Assembly: GCA_017577615.1 (NCBI GenBank)
Contig: PKRE01000004.1
Coordinates: 124,001-188,000 of the forward strand
Direction: 5' to 3'
Source: Gammaproteobacteria bacterium
GTDB taxonomy: Bacteria > Pseudomonadota > Gammaproteobacteria > Steroidobacterales > Steroidobacteraceae
Length of the DNA: 64,000 nt
Position 1 is the stretch's first letter. Each line of letters begins with the position of its first letter. This document shows positions 57,708 to 64,000 of this stretch, one piece after another. Position numbers and translations under genes: made by a program. The notes beneath the pieces are model-generated. The model was not told where the DNA came from. It saw only the letters and a list, made by a program, of their open reading frames with translations, and made no database searches.

Positions 57708-58439
57708 TCAGTTGCCGTTGAAATCTCCGCTGCCGACCCCGCGCCGTCCCAGCATCGGACCACGACCCGCGGCGGCGATCGGCGGTCTTGGCTTCATCTT
57801 GGGGCGGGCGCCAAACACGACGATCGTCTTGCCCGTCGCGCGCAGCAGACCTTGTTCCTCGAGCACTTTGAGCACGCGCCCGGCCATCTCCCGTGAGCAT
57901 CCGACCAGGCGTGAAAGCTCTTGACGGCTCACTTTGATCTGCATGCCCTCAGGGTGTGTCATCGCATCGGGCTCGTTGCAAAGGTCCATGATCGCGTGTG
58001 CGACACGGCCAGTGACGTCAACGAATGCAAGATCGCCGAGCTTGCGATTGGTGCGATCGAGTCGTGTCGCGAGCTGTGTGGCAAGCTCGAATACGAGACT
58101 GGGGCTTTCTGCAGCGAGTTGGCGGAAGCGGGGGTAGGTCATTTCAGCGAGCTCGCACTGCTGGCGGGTCCGTACCCAGGCACTGCGCGTGGGTTGTTCG
58201 TAGAACAAGCCCATCTCCCCGAAGAACTGTCCTTTGTTGAGGTAGGCAAGCACCATTTCATTGCCTTCCTCGTCTTCGATCATCACTTCCACCGACCCGC
58301 TGACGATGTAGTACAGGACGTCGGGAAGATCGCCGGCATGGATCACGACCGTCTTGGACGGCACGGTGCGAATCCGGCAGTAGCTCAAGAACCTGTTGAT
58401 CGCCGGGATGTCGCTCAACGGCCTAGCGCCCTCTTCCAT
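57708..58439 (-). CDS. CRP/Clp family transcription regulator
   Basis: 243 residues. Cyclic-nucleotide domain with GQFFGEMGLFYEQPTRSAWVRTRQQCELAEM (Arg85 and Ser86 in the cAMP-contacting position; FGEMGL) and a winged HTH: VSRQELSRLVGCSREMAGRVLKVLEEQGLL. The position equal to E. coli Ser128 is Asn131 after Thr130 (DRTNRK). Compared with Xanthomonas Clp (c-di-GMP-responsive) and E. coli CRP, the phosphate pocket residues Arg-Ser are retained, so ligand identity is open. A 30-residue Pro/Gly/Arg tail extends the C-terminus. AAGAGGT precedes the ATG. Confidence 0.9.
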   Translation of the reverse strand: MEEGARPLSDIPAINRFLSYCRIRTVPSKTVVIHAGDLPDVLYYIVSGSVEVMIEDEEGNEMVLAYLNKGQFFGEMGLFYEQPTRSAWVRTRQQCELAEMTYPRFRQLAAESPSLVFELATQLATRLDRTNRKLGDLAFVDVTGRVAHAIMDLCNEPDAMTHPEGMQIKVSRQELSRLVGCSREMAGRVLKVLEEQGLLRATGKTIVVFGARPKMKPRPPIAAAGRGPMLGRRGVGSGDFNGN

Positions 58440-58451
58440 ATCAACCTCTTT

Positions 58452-58469
58452 GTATTATTCGTGTAATAC
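58452..58469 (-). promoter_or_regulatory. 18-bp palindrome in the crp leader
   Basis: GTATTA TTCGTG TAATAC: perfect 6-bp arms with a 6-nt spacer, ending 13 nt upstream of the crp start. Likely an operator or part of the -10 region. Confidence 0.45.
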
Positions 58470-58479
58470 GTTGTGGTAA

Positions 58480-58495
58480 GTGACTGTGTAGTCAC
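58480..58495 (-). promoter_or_regulatory. CRP-site-like palindrome upstream of crp
   Basis: GTGACTGTGTAGTCAC is a perfect inverted repeat: GTGA and TCAC half-sites as in CRP boxes, but spaced by 8 rather than 6 nt. Suggests autoregulation by the adjacent CRP/Clp protein. Confidence 0.45.
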
Positions 58496-58550
58496 GGGTC
58501 CCCGTGCCATTTAATACACATAATGCCGGAACCGCAAGCATTCGCGCCGT

Positions 58551-59210
58551 TCAGATCCAATACGCGGTGCGAGTCATGATGCGTGCGGTCCATTTCATCA
58601 GCACGCGGACAACAGCCGGAAGCGCCTCGCCGCCTGCGAGCAACGCGTCTCTGCCGTGACGTTCCTCATCGGCAGCCATTTGCTCGATGATCGCCCGGGT
58701 ACGTGCATCCTCTTTGGCAAGTTGCTCGAGATGTCCCTCGAGGTGCGCGACGACTTGGCGTTCGGTCTCAGCGACGAACCCCAGGCTGGTCTTATCGCCT
58801 GCGAGCCCGGCGAGCACGCCGATCGCAAACGATCCCGCGTACCAGAAGGGCGCGAGGAGGCTCAATTTGCCTCCGAGCTCCCGGACTCGTTGGGCGCACC
58901 AGGCGAGATGATCGTTCTCTTCGCGAGCGGCCTCCAGTAGTGAGTCCCTGGTCGCAGGCGACGTCGCGACGAGAGCTTGTCCGTGGTAGAGGGCTTGGGC
59001 AGCCACTTCGCCGGAATGGTTGATGCGCATGAGGGCGGCGGCATGCGCGCGCTCTTCCGGGCCTTCCAGCGACTCCGGGATACCCTCGGCCGGGTAGGGG
59101 CGGGAGGTGTGGTGTTCCGCCAACAGGGTACGGAAGGCCTGATCAACCGCGATCAGCAGCCGATCGGGGAGGCTGAACGAACGTCTCGTAAGGGGGCTGG
59201 CATCGTCCAT
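58551..59210 (-). CDS. coq7: Demethoxyubiquinone hydroxylase Coq7
   Basis: 219 residues. Ferritin-like diiron protein: RINHSGEVAAQALYHGQ (Glu), REENDHLAWC (ExxH), ETERQVVAHLEGHLEQL, and ADEERHGRDAL (ExxH). Hydroxylates demethoxyubiquinol, the last ring hydroxylation in ubiquinone synthesis; it replaces UbiF as in many gammaproteobacteria without UbiF. Sits divergent to rplM. Confidence 0.95.
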   Translation of the reverse strand: MDDASPLTRRSFSLPDRLLIAVDQAFRTLLAEHHTSRPYPAEGIPESLEGPEERAHAAALMRINHSGEVAAQALYHGQALVATSPATRDSLLEAAREENDHLAWCAQRVRELGGKLSLLAPFWYAGSFAIGVLAGLAGDKTSLGFVAETERQVVAHLEGHLEQLAKEDARTRAIIEQMAADEERHGRDALLAGGEALPAVVRVLMKWTARIMTRTAYWI

Positions 59211-59310
59211 GGCGGCACATTATATATGTGCGTTCCAGACGGGCTCCTTTGGCGTGCCGTGGTAGGCGGTCGGCAGTCGGGCGCTGCCGCGAGCCTTGAA
59301 GCCGGAGCGT

Positions 59311-59339
59311 TTGCAAAGCCCGTGTTCGTCCATTAGACT
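59311..59339 (+). promoter_or_regulatory. Sigma-70 promoter for rplM-rpsI
   Basis: TTGCAA at 59311-59316 and TAGACT at 59334-59339 with a 17-nt spacer. It lies 50 nt upstream of the rplM start. Downstream, GGCC...GGCC arms around TTTTAC (59344-59357) form a small hairpin where L13-leader autoregulation could act, though I cannot confirm it. Confidence 0.7.
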
Positions 59340-59388
59340 TGCCGGCCTTTTACGGCCCCAGGGCTGGCGAAATTTCCCGGAGATTTCA

Positions 59389-59817
59389 ATGAGAACCGTC
59401 TTCGCCAACGAGGCAACGGTACGTCGTGATTGGTATGTCGTCGATGCGACCGGCAAGACGCTGGGCCGGCTCGCGTCGCAGATTGCAATGCGCCTTCGCG
59501 GCAAACACAAGGCGTGCTTTACCCCGCACGCGGATACGGGCGATTACATCATCGTGGTGAACGCCAGTAAGGTCCGTGTGACGGGCCGCAAGCTCACGGA
59601 CAAGATCTACTACCGGCACACCGGGTACATCGGCAATTTGAAGTCGACGAGCCTTGAGAAGTTGCTCAAGGAGCGTCCCGAGCGCGTCATCGAGTACGCC
59701 GTCAAGGGCATGCTGCCGAAGAACCCACTGGGCCGCAAAATGTTCAAGAAGCTGCGCGTGTTCGCCGGTGCGGAGCATCCGCACGCCGCTCAGCAGCCCA
59801 AGCCGCTTGAAATTTGA
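59389..59817 (+). CDS. rplM: Ribosomal protein L13 (uL13)
   Basis: 142 residues from the ATG at 59389, preceded by [54 protein letters not shown] and [21 protein letters not shown] are the L13 signatures. 50S structural protein. Followed by rpsI after 29 nt. Longer upstream frame not supported. Confidence 0.97.
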   Translation: MRTVFANEATVRRDWYVVDATGKTLGRLASQIAMRLRGKHKACFTPHADTGDYIIVVNASKVRVTGRKLTDKIYYRHTGYIGNLKSTSLEKLLKERPERVIEYAVKGMLPKNPLGRKMFKKLRVFAGAEHPHAAQQPKPLEI

Positions 59818-59846
59818 CGTCTGAAGCGATATCGACAGGCATTTCC

Positions 59847-60239
59847 ATGGCGACCACCACTTACTACGGCACCGGACGACGCAAGACCGCAACCGCGCGC
59901 GTGTTCCTGCGCCCGGGCACTGGTAACATCATCGTCAATAATCGTGCCCTGGACGACTTTTTCGGTCGCAAGACGGCGCGTATGATTGTCCGCCAGCCGC
60001 TGGTGCTCGTGAACATGGAGGACAAGTTCGACGTCTCCATCACGGTGCGGGGAGGCGGCATCACGGGCCAAGCCGGTGCCATTCGGCACGGCCTGACTCG
60101 CGCGCTGATCCAGTACGACGAGACGCTGCGCAAGCCGCTGCGCGAGGCAGGTTACGTGACGCGCGACGCTCGCGAGGTGGAGCGCAAGAAGGTCGGTTAC
60201 CGCAAGGCACGCCGCGGAACCCAGTACTCGAAGCGCTAA
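59847..60239 (+). CDS. rpsI: Ribosomal protein S9 (uS9)
   Basis: 130 residues. [53 protein letters not shown] and the invariant C-terminal [11 protein letters not shown]. 30S protein whose C-terminal tail reaches the decoding site. Co-transcribed with rplM; tRNA-Gln follows. Confidence 0.97.
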   Translation: MATTTYYGTGRRKTATARVFLRPGTGNIIVNNRALDDFFGRKTARMIVRQPLVLVNMEDKFDVSITVRGGGITGQAGAIRHGLTRALIQYDETLRKPLREAGYVTRDAREVERKKVGYRKARRGTQYSKR

Positions 60240-60270
60240 CCGCTGCTCGCAATCGTCGCCCGAACGGATT

Positions 60271-60344
60271 TGGGGGATCGTCTAGCGGTAGGACTACGGA
60301 CTCTGACTCCGTCAACCTAGGTTCGAATCCTAGTCCCCCAGCCA
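60271..60344 (+). tRNA. tRNA-Gln (anticodon CUG)
   Basis: Acceptor TGGGGGA (60271-60277) pairs with TCCCCCA (60334-60340); discriminator G and encoded CCA to 60344. Anticodon stem ACGGA/TCCGT with loop CTCTGAC gives anticodon CTG, reading CAG. T arm contains GTTCGAATCC. Closely resembles E. coli tRNA-Gln. Lies 30 nt after rpsI, probably in its transcript. Confidence 0.96.
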
Positions 60345-60350
60345 ATAGCG

Positions 60351-60381
60351 AAGGGGCCCCATTCGGGGCCCCTTCTTTTTT
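60351..60381 (+). terminator. Intrinsic terminator after tRNA-Gln
   Basis: AAGGGGCCCC (60351-60360), loop ATTC, GGGGCCCCTT (60365-60374), then CTTTTTT. A perfect 10-bp stem with U tract on the plus strand; ends the rplM-rpsI-tRNA unit. Confidence 0.95.
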
Positions 60382-60499
60382 CCGCGTGGTCAAGGAAGTC
60401 TGCGGTGGGAAGGCGCTTCCATGGCAAGGTGACGAAGACGTTGGCGCCCCTTGCTCCAGTCCCTCGTTCCGCGCCCGACTGCCAGCCTCCAGCCCTGCC

Positions 60500-61168
60500 T
60501 CAGAGAGTGGAGCGATCAATCGTCTTGGTGCCCTGGTCCGTGCCCACGATGAGCAGGTCGGCGGGCCTTCGTGCGAACAAGCCAACGGTGACCACTCCTG
60601 GAATCTGGTTGATCGCGCTTTCCAGGGCGAGCGGATCCACGATCTCGAGATCGTGGACATCCACTATCTGATTGCCATTGTCCGTCACGACTCCTTCTCG
60701 ATAGATCGGTCGTCCACCGAGGCGCACGAGCTCGCGCGATACATAGGAGCGAGCCATCGGTATCACTTCGACGGGCAGCGGAAAACGCCCAAGCACTGGC
60801 ACGAGCTTTGAGTCGTCCACGATGCACACGAAACGCCGCGATGCGGCAGCAATGATCTTCTCGCGAGTGAGTGCCGCGCCGCCGCCCTTGATCAGTCGCA
60901 AGTGCGGGTCCGCTTCGTCGGCGCCGTCGACGTACAAAGGAAGCTCCCCCGTCGAGTTGAGATCGACCACATCGAATCCATGCTTCACGAGCAGCTTGGT
61001 TGTGGCTTCCGAGCTCGACACGGCCCCCCGAATGCGCAGTCTGCGCGCAGCCATCCCCTCGATGAACCACTTCACAGTCGAGCCAGTGCCGACGCCGATG
61101 ATCTCGTCGTCATGCACGAGGTCGAGGGCAGCCTCGGCGGCCAGCTGCTTCTTTCTGTCGGCACTCAT
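60500..61168 (-). CDS. rpiA: Ribose-5-phosphate isomerase A RpiA
   Basis: 222 residues from the ATG at 61168. [53 protein letters not shown] and [23 protein letters not shown] are RpiA signatures, including the Asp and Lys of the active site. Interconverts ribose-5-P and ribulose-5-P. Stop lies about 120 nt from the tRNA terminator, transcribed convergently. Confidence 0.96.
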   Translation of the reverse strand: MSADRKKQLAAEAALDLVHDDEIIGVGTGSTVKWFIEGMAARRLRIRGAVSSSEATTKLLVKHGFDVVDLNSTGELPLYVDGADEADPHLRLIKGGGAALTREKIIAAASRRFVCIVDDSKLVPVLGRFPLPVEVIPMARSYVSRELVRLGGRPIYREGVVTDNGNQIVDVHDLEIVDPLALESAINQIPGVVTVGLFARRPADLLIVGTDQGTKTIDRSTL

Positions 61169-61227
61169 GCTTCGTTCTCTCCGGGTGCGGAAGCGCACCA
61201 AAGCCTAGTTTTCCAGGGGTCAGAAAC

Positions 61228-61255
61228 GACTGTGCCCGCTTACGCGGGCACAGTC
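61228..61255. terminator. Perfect hairpin between rpiA and the small basic gene
   Basis: GACTGTGCCCGC (61228-61239), loop TTAC, GCGGGCACAGTC (61244-61255): a 12-bp perfect stem. Minus-strand continuation has only a short T run (GTTT), so termination is probable but not certain; no U tract on plus. Confidence 0.65.
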
Positions 61256-61280
61256 TTCATCGACATCATCCAGAAGATTT

Positions 61281-61349
61281 TTACTTCTTCTTCGCTGCCT
61301 TCTTCTTGGTGGCTTTCTTCTTGGACGACTTCTTTGCCTTAGTTGCCAT
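61281..61349 (-). CDS. 22-residue lysine-rich small protein
   Basis: Reads MATKAKKSSKKKATKKKAAK and ends in KK before a stop: about 60 percent Lys, no hydrophobic core. GGAG is 9 nt upstream of the ATG. A 12-bp hairpin follows the stop. Composition is like the tails of histone H1-type and AlgP-like proteins and like the N-terminus of RsfS here. Binding to nucleic acid or ribosomes is inferred. An in-frame ATG 15 nt further upstream would give a slightly longer form. Confidence 0.7.
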   Translation of the reverse strand: MATKAKKSSKKKATKKKAAKKK

Positions 61350-61444
61350 AGTAGTGATCTCCATGTCGAGTTAGTCCGGGCGCAGTATATACATAAATCG
61401 AAAATAGCAAGCAAGGGGGCGTTGCGAATTTATCGCTGCGGCTC

Positions 61445-61918
61445 TCAGCGCTTTCGTTTCGCGAGTGCGTTGATGAACGACCACTGCGACTTGGTCACCG
61501 GCGTGACCGACAGACGGTTGCCTTTCCTCAGCAGCACCATGTCGCGCAACGCTCCTTGCTCGTGCGCTCGCAGCGTTTCGAGCGGGACGACATCGTCGAA
61601 CTTCTCTTCAAGCTTCACGTCGACCGCGTACCAGCGCGGTTTGGCAGGATCGCTCTTCGGATCGTAGTGATCGTCGTTCGGATCGAAGGCTGTGGGATCC
61701 GGGTACGCCTCGCGAACGATCGCCACGATGCCCACTACGCCCGGCACTGCGCAGCTCGAGTGGTAAAAGAAAGCGAGATCTCCCTTCCTCATTTCCCTAA
61801 GAAAATTGCGCGCCTGGTAGTTGCGCACGCCATCCCACATCGTTGTGCGGTTCTTCGCACGCGCGAGGTCGTCGATGCTGAAGGTCGAGGGTTCGGACTT
61901 CATCAGCCAGTAGCGCAT
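61445..61918 (-). CDS. EVE (PUA-like) domain protein
   Basis: 157 residues from the ATG at 61918. MRYWLMKSEPSTFSIDDLARAKNRTTMWDGVRNYQARNFLREMRKGDLAFFYHSS is the EVE/thymocyte nuclear protein 1 signature, with VVGIVAIVREAYPDPTAFDP, RWYAVDVKL and the C-terminal LSVTPVTKSQWSFI. The domain is a PUA-like reader of modified bases in nucleic acid; the ligand is not known in bacteria. Follows fau on the same strand. Confidence 0.93.
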   Translation of the reverse strand: MRYWLMKSEPSTFSIDDLARAKNRTTMWDGVRNYQARNFLREMRKGDLAFFYHSSCAVPGVVGIVAIVREAYPDPTAFDPNDDHYDPKSDPAKPRWYAVDVKLEEKFDDVVPLETLRAHEQGALRDMVLLRKGNRLSVTPVTKSQWSFINALAKRKR

Positions 61919-61923
61919 TGTGT

Positions 61924-62568
61924 TCACTCCGAGTGGATCCCGCGTGTCCTGTGGAGGGCGTTTTCCGTAAGCACCGCATCGAGTGGCACGTCCCATGGTG
62001 CAGCTGGAATGTGCGTGACGCGTTGGAATTCGTAGGCCAAGCCGATGAGCTTCGGGCGGCGCCATCGCCGACAAGCGCGCAGTCTCACCAGGCACCGGTC
62101 GTAAAAGCCCGCGCCACTGCCGAGCCGCACCCCCTTCGGATCCGCCGCGACCAACGGGACGAAGACAAGATCGAGAGTGTGAGTGGCAACAGGTCGGCCA
62201 CGCTTCGGCTCGGCGATGCCGAAGCGATTCGCGACCAACGGCTCCGAGGCGTCGAACTGCACGAACTGCATGCGATTGCGACGATAGTCGGTAATGACTG
62301 GGAGGAAGATCTGGCAACCGAGCGTGCGCGCGCGGGCGAGCAGGTGAATCGGATCGGCTTCCCCATCGTGCGCAACATAGAAACCGACGCGTAGACCGGG
62401 ACGCAGGAGGCGGGCCCGTGCAGCGACGAGCGGAAAGCGAAGCGCGGCGTCGCGGCGTGCAAGCGCAGAAAGCGCACGCCGGCGCGCTCGCATGTCACGA
62501 CGCAGACGCTGCCGTTCGGAAGCGTGGGAAGGAGAGGGAAGGGAGGCGCTACCCGCCTGTGCCGTCAT
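61924..62568 (-). CDS. fau: 5-formyltetrahydrofolate cyclo-ligase
   Basis: Up to 214 residues. QRLRRDMRARRRALSALARR is the usual N-terminal helix; then HDGEADPIHLLARARTLGCQIFLPVI, FVPLVAADPKGVRLGSGAGFYDRCL (the GxGxGFYDR motif) and LAYEFQRV. Converts 5-formyl-THF to 5,10-methenyl-THF using ATP. The ATG at 62568 lies within the inferred 6S RNA 3' end (62545-62734); the next in-frame ATG is at 62493, just before RARRRALS, and no GTG or TTG lies between, so the true start deserves checking. Stop is 5 nt before the EVE start. Confidence 0.92.
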   Translation of the reverse strand: MTAQAGSASLPSPSHASERQRLRRDMRARRRALSALARRDAALRFPLVAARARLLRPGLRVGFYVAHDGEADPIHLLARARTLGCQIFLPVITDYRRNRMQFVQFDASEPLVANRFGIAEPKRGRPVATHTLDLVFVPLVAADPKGVRLGSGAGFYDRCLVRLRACRRWRRPKLIGLAYEFQRVTHIPAAPWDVPLDAVLTENALHRTRGIHSE

Positions 62569-62734
62569 GAGCCATTGCTCTCGACTCGGAGCAATAGGTG
62601 GGATGCAGCCACGGCAGTTAAGGCTGCCCGCTCAGGGCGGGTTTGCACAATTCTGCCGCGAGACCGGATCCCTAGGGTGTTAACGTTAGGGTCGAGAAGT
62701 AACCCGACACATGTCGAACACCGCAGGCAGCGCC
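62545..62734 (-). ncRNA. ssrS: 6S RNA (SsrS)
   Basis: Lies between zapA and fau on the minus strand, the position of ssrS in most gammaproteobacteria. The 5' end reads GCCTGCGGTGTTCG, matching the 6S CCTGCGGTGTTCG motif. The two ends, GGCGCTGCCTGC (62734-62723) and GCGGGTAGCGCC (62556-62545), form a 12-bp terminal helix with two wobble pairs. Internal hairpins: CCCGC/GCGGG before CAGCCTTAA, and ATTGCTC/GAGCAAT (62574-62595) after CACCT, matching the E. coli order. 190 nt, close to the usual 184. Regulates RNA polymerase by mimicking an open promoter. Confidence 0.85.
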
Positions 62735-62740
62735 AAACTA

Positions 62741-62746
62741 ATTTTA
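62741..62746 (-). promoter_or_regulatory. -10 element of the 6S RNA promoter
   Basis: TAAAAT on the minus strand, 6 nt before the predicted 5' end of 6S RNA at 62734. The -35 region is not obvious. Confidence 0.5.
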
Positions 62747-62841
62747 CCAGCATGAGGACGGTCGAGCTGCGCCTTTTCCTCATACCGTCTTCTCTAACGA
62801 ACGGTCTCTGCGAAAGTTCGACAACGCGACGATCGGCACGT

Positions 62842-63153
62842 TCACGCGCCGAGCTGTCGACCGCTCGTGAGAGCGGACTCGACCCGCTCGCGCAGCTGTC
62901 GGATGCGGTTGCCGACGTCGGCTTCGGTCTCGGCACGGCCGCGCAGCTGCAACAGCTCGTGCGTGATGTTCAGTGCTGCCATGACCGCGACGCGGTCGAG
63001 GCCCACCACATTACCCGTGTCGCGGATTTCCCGCATCCGCGCGTTCAGGTATTCCGCAGAGTCGAGCAGCGCCGACCGCTCTTCCGGCAAGCATGCGACC
63101 TGGTATTCCTTTTCCAAGATCCTCACGCTGACTCGTACCATTCGCTCGCTCAT
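62842..63153 (-). CDS. zapA: Cell division protein ZapA
   Basis: 103 residues from the ATG at 63153. VRVSVRILEKEYQVACLPEERSALLDSAEYLNARMREIRDTGNVVGLDRVAVMAALNITHELLQL is the ZapA fold, followed by a coiled-coil tail. Bundles FtsZ filaments at midcell. Its ATG overlaps the upstream stop (ATGA). Confidence 0.94.
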   Translation of the reverse strand: MSERMVRVSVRILEKEYQVACLPEERSALLDSAEYLNARMREIRDTGNVVGLDRVAVMAALNITHELLQLRGRAETEADVGNRIRQLRERVESALTSGRQLGA

Positions 63154-63383
63154 GAGCTGTGCTCCATGGCTTTGAGCCGACCGATCATCGCCTCGACCCG
63201 GGCACGCACCTGTTCGTTCTTCTGCAACAGGGTGGCGCGCTCCATCATCATGGAGTCCATTCGCTGCCGTAGCGCACGATTCTCTTCCTGCAACTGCGCG
63301 AGCGTCGCAAGGAGCGAGTCGATGCGGGCTTCGAGCTGCTGCAGCTCCGACTCGATCGACGCCTTGTTCTCTGAATCGCTCAT
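63150..63383 (-). CDS. TIGR02449-type small coiled-coil protein (ZapB-like)
   Basis: 77 residues from the ATG at 63383. An almost uninterrupted coiled coil: ESELQQLEARIDSLLATLAQLQEENRALRQRM. Overlaps zapA by ATGA, the conserved arrangement of this family. A ZapB-like role with ZapA in the divisome is inferred from context and shape. Confidence 0.85.
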   Translation of the reverse strand: MSDSENKASIESELQQLEARIDSLLATLAQLQEENRALRQRMDSMMMERATLLQKNEQVRARVEAMIGRLKAMEHSS

Positions 63384-63533
63384 ATGCGTATTCCGCCACA
63401 CAACGATCGTACGCGGGGATCTGGGGCTTCCGCGCCGCCCGTTTGCACGAGACGGACGCGCGACGTCGCACGATTATGACGGGGCGGTAAAGAGCGGGTC
63501 AAACGTGCGCGGCTCGGGTGCTAACATATCAAC

Positions 63534-64000
63534 ATGTTTCACGTCACATTCCCCGAGGTCGCCAGGGTGCTGAGTGAGGCACGGTCCAACGTGCCCGCCG
63601 CCGAAAGCCACGGATGCTTGTGCGGCGCGCTCTGCGTCGTCCCAGAGTATTCCGTCGATGCGTGGCTCGAGGAGATCGTGCCCGACGTCAGCGAGCTTGG
63701 AGATCGTCGTGAGCCGCTCGAGCGGCTGTTCGAGGATACCGTCCGCGCCTTGCGCGGGGACCAGATGGAATTTCAACCGCTCTTGCCGGACGACGATGCC
63801 TCTCTTCAAGATCGCGCCGCCGCTCTCGCGCAGTGGTGTCAGGGCTTTCTGTATGGATTCGGATCGGCCAGAACTCTCGAGAAGGAAAGGCTGCCGGCGA
63901 ATGTCGACGAGATCCTGCGCGATCTGACACAGATCGGGCGCGCCACCGTCTCGGTCGACGAAGACGACGAAAGTCAGGAACAGGCGTATGCGGACGTGAT
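63534..64000 (+). CDS. ygfB: YgfB/UPF0149 family protein, 3' end outside window
   Basis: First about 155 residues are visible, open to the window end. FPEVARVLSEARSNVPAAESHGCLCGALCV and WCQGFLYGFGSA are YgfB (UPF0149) signatures. Divergent from zapA and its partner, the conserved arrangement with pepP downstream. It is too long for the window and needs the next segment. Confidence 0.9.
   Translation, partial: MFHVTFPEVARVLSEARSNVPAAESHGCLCGALCVVPEYSVDAWLEEIVPDVSELGDRREPLERLFEDTVRALRGDQMEFQPLLPDDDASLQDRAAALAQWCQGFLYGFGSARTLEKERLPANVDEILRDLTQIGRATVSVDEDDESQEQAYADV

Overview
The window is a high-GC, gene-dense chromosomal segment of a gammaproteobacterium. Support for this comes from zapA / 6S RNA / fau synteny, ygfB, yhdP, tldD and pmbA, the DarP (YjgA) protein, LptE, a Coq7-type ubiquinone hydroxylase and a tRNA with an encoded CCA end. 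The flagellar/chemotaxis gene order (motD, DUF2802, STAS, cheY, cheA, mcp, cheW, cheR, cheD, cheB, HDOD) and a Clp-like CRP protein point towards the Xanthomonadales/Nevskiales/Steroidobacter side of the class. That placement is inference, not proof.

Layout. 1-12.3 kb: end of a motility cluster (motD, a DUF2802 protein, and convergent fliK with a free-standing FlhB C-domain) and a complete chemotaxis operon. The operon is preceded by a textbook sigma-28 promoter and contains one MCP ending in a CheR-docking pentapeptide. 12.5-18.5 kb: a REC-GAF-histidine kinase hybrid, leuS, and a response regulator with a dead GGDEF domain. 18.6-37 kb: the normally compact leuS-lptE-holA-nadD-rsfS-rlmH block, split between lptE and holA by about 15 kb of accessory genes. 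These include a putative HExxH zinc protein, a periplasmic thioredoxin, a POT peptide transporter, a double retropepsin, an exported aldo/keto reductase, a GH3-PA14 glycosidase, a beta-lactamase-fold hydrolase, a LysR/MATE pair and a ZnuD-like zinc receptor with DUF2946. 37-48 kb: a Ser/Thr kinase, a STAS-like protein, maf-rng-yhdP-nitrilase-tldD. 47.7-59 kb: an AAA-FHA fusion, purE/purK, darP, pmbA, a YihY/BrkB membrane protein, a histidine kinase, purC, rpe, a Clp/CRP regulator and coq7. 59-64 kb: rplM-rpsI-tRNA-Gln with a clear terminator, rpiA, a 22-residue lysine-rich protein, an EVE protein, fau, 6S RNA, zapA with a small coiled-coil partner, and the start of ygfB.

Most genes are ordinary housekeeping genes. 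The least explained material is between genes. A family of imperfect inverted repeats, built from roughly 7-nt units of the GGAGACT / GGGCTTG kind with C-rich complementary arms, sits in at least ten intergenic gaps. Two copies look like MITE-sized elements (31165-31469 and 56671-56846). A separate 103-bp cruciform element lies at 14322-14424. Other points worth checking are the 6S RNA whose 3' end overlaps the annotated fau start, the tiny lysine-rich gene, a kinase that has lost its glycine-rich loop, and a flagellar FlhB C-domain that begins where FlhB is normally autocleaved. I did not see a CRISPR array, phage, transposase, toxin-antitoxin pair or obvious novel defence system.
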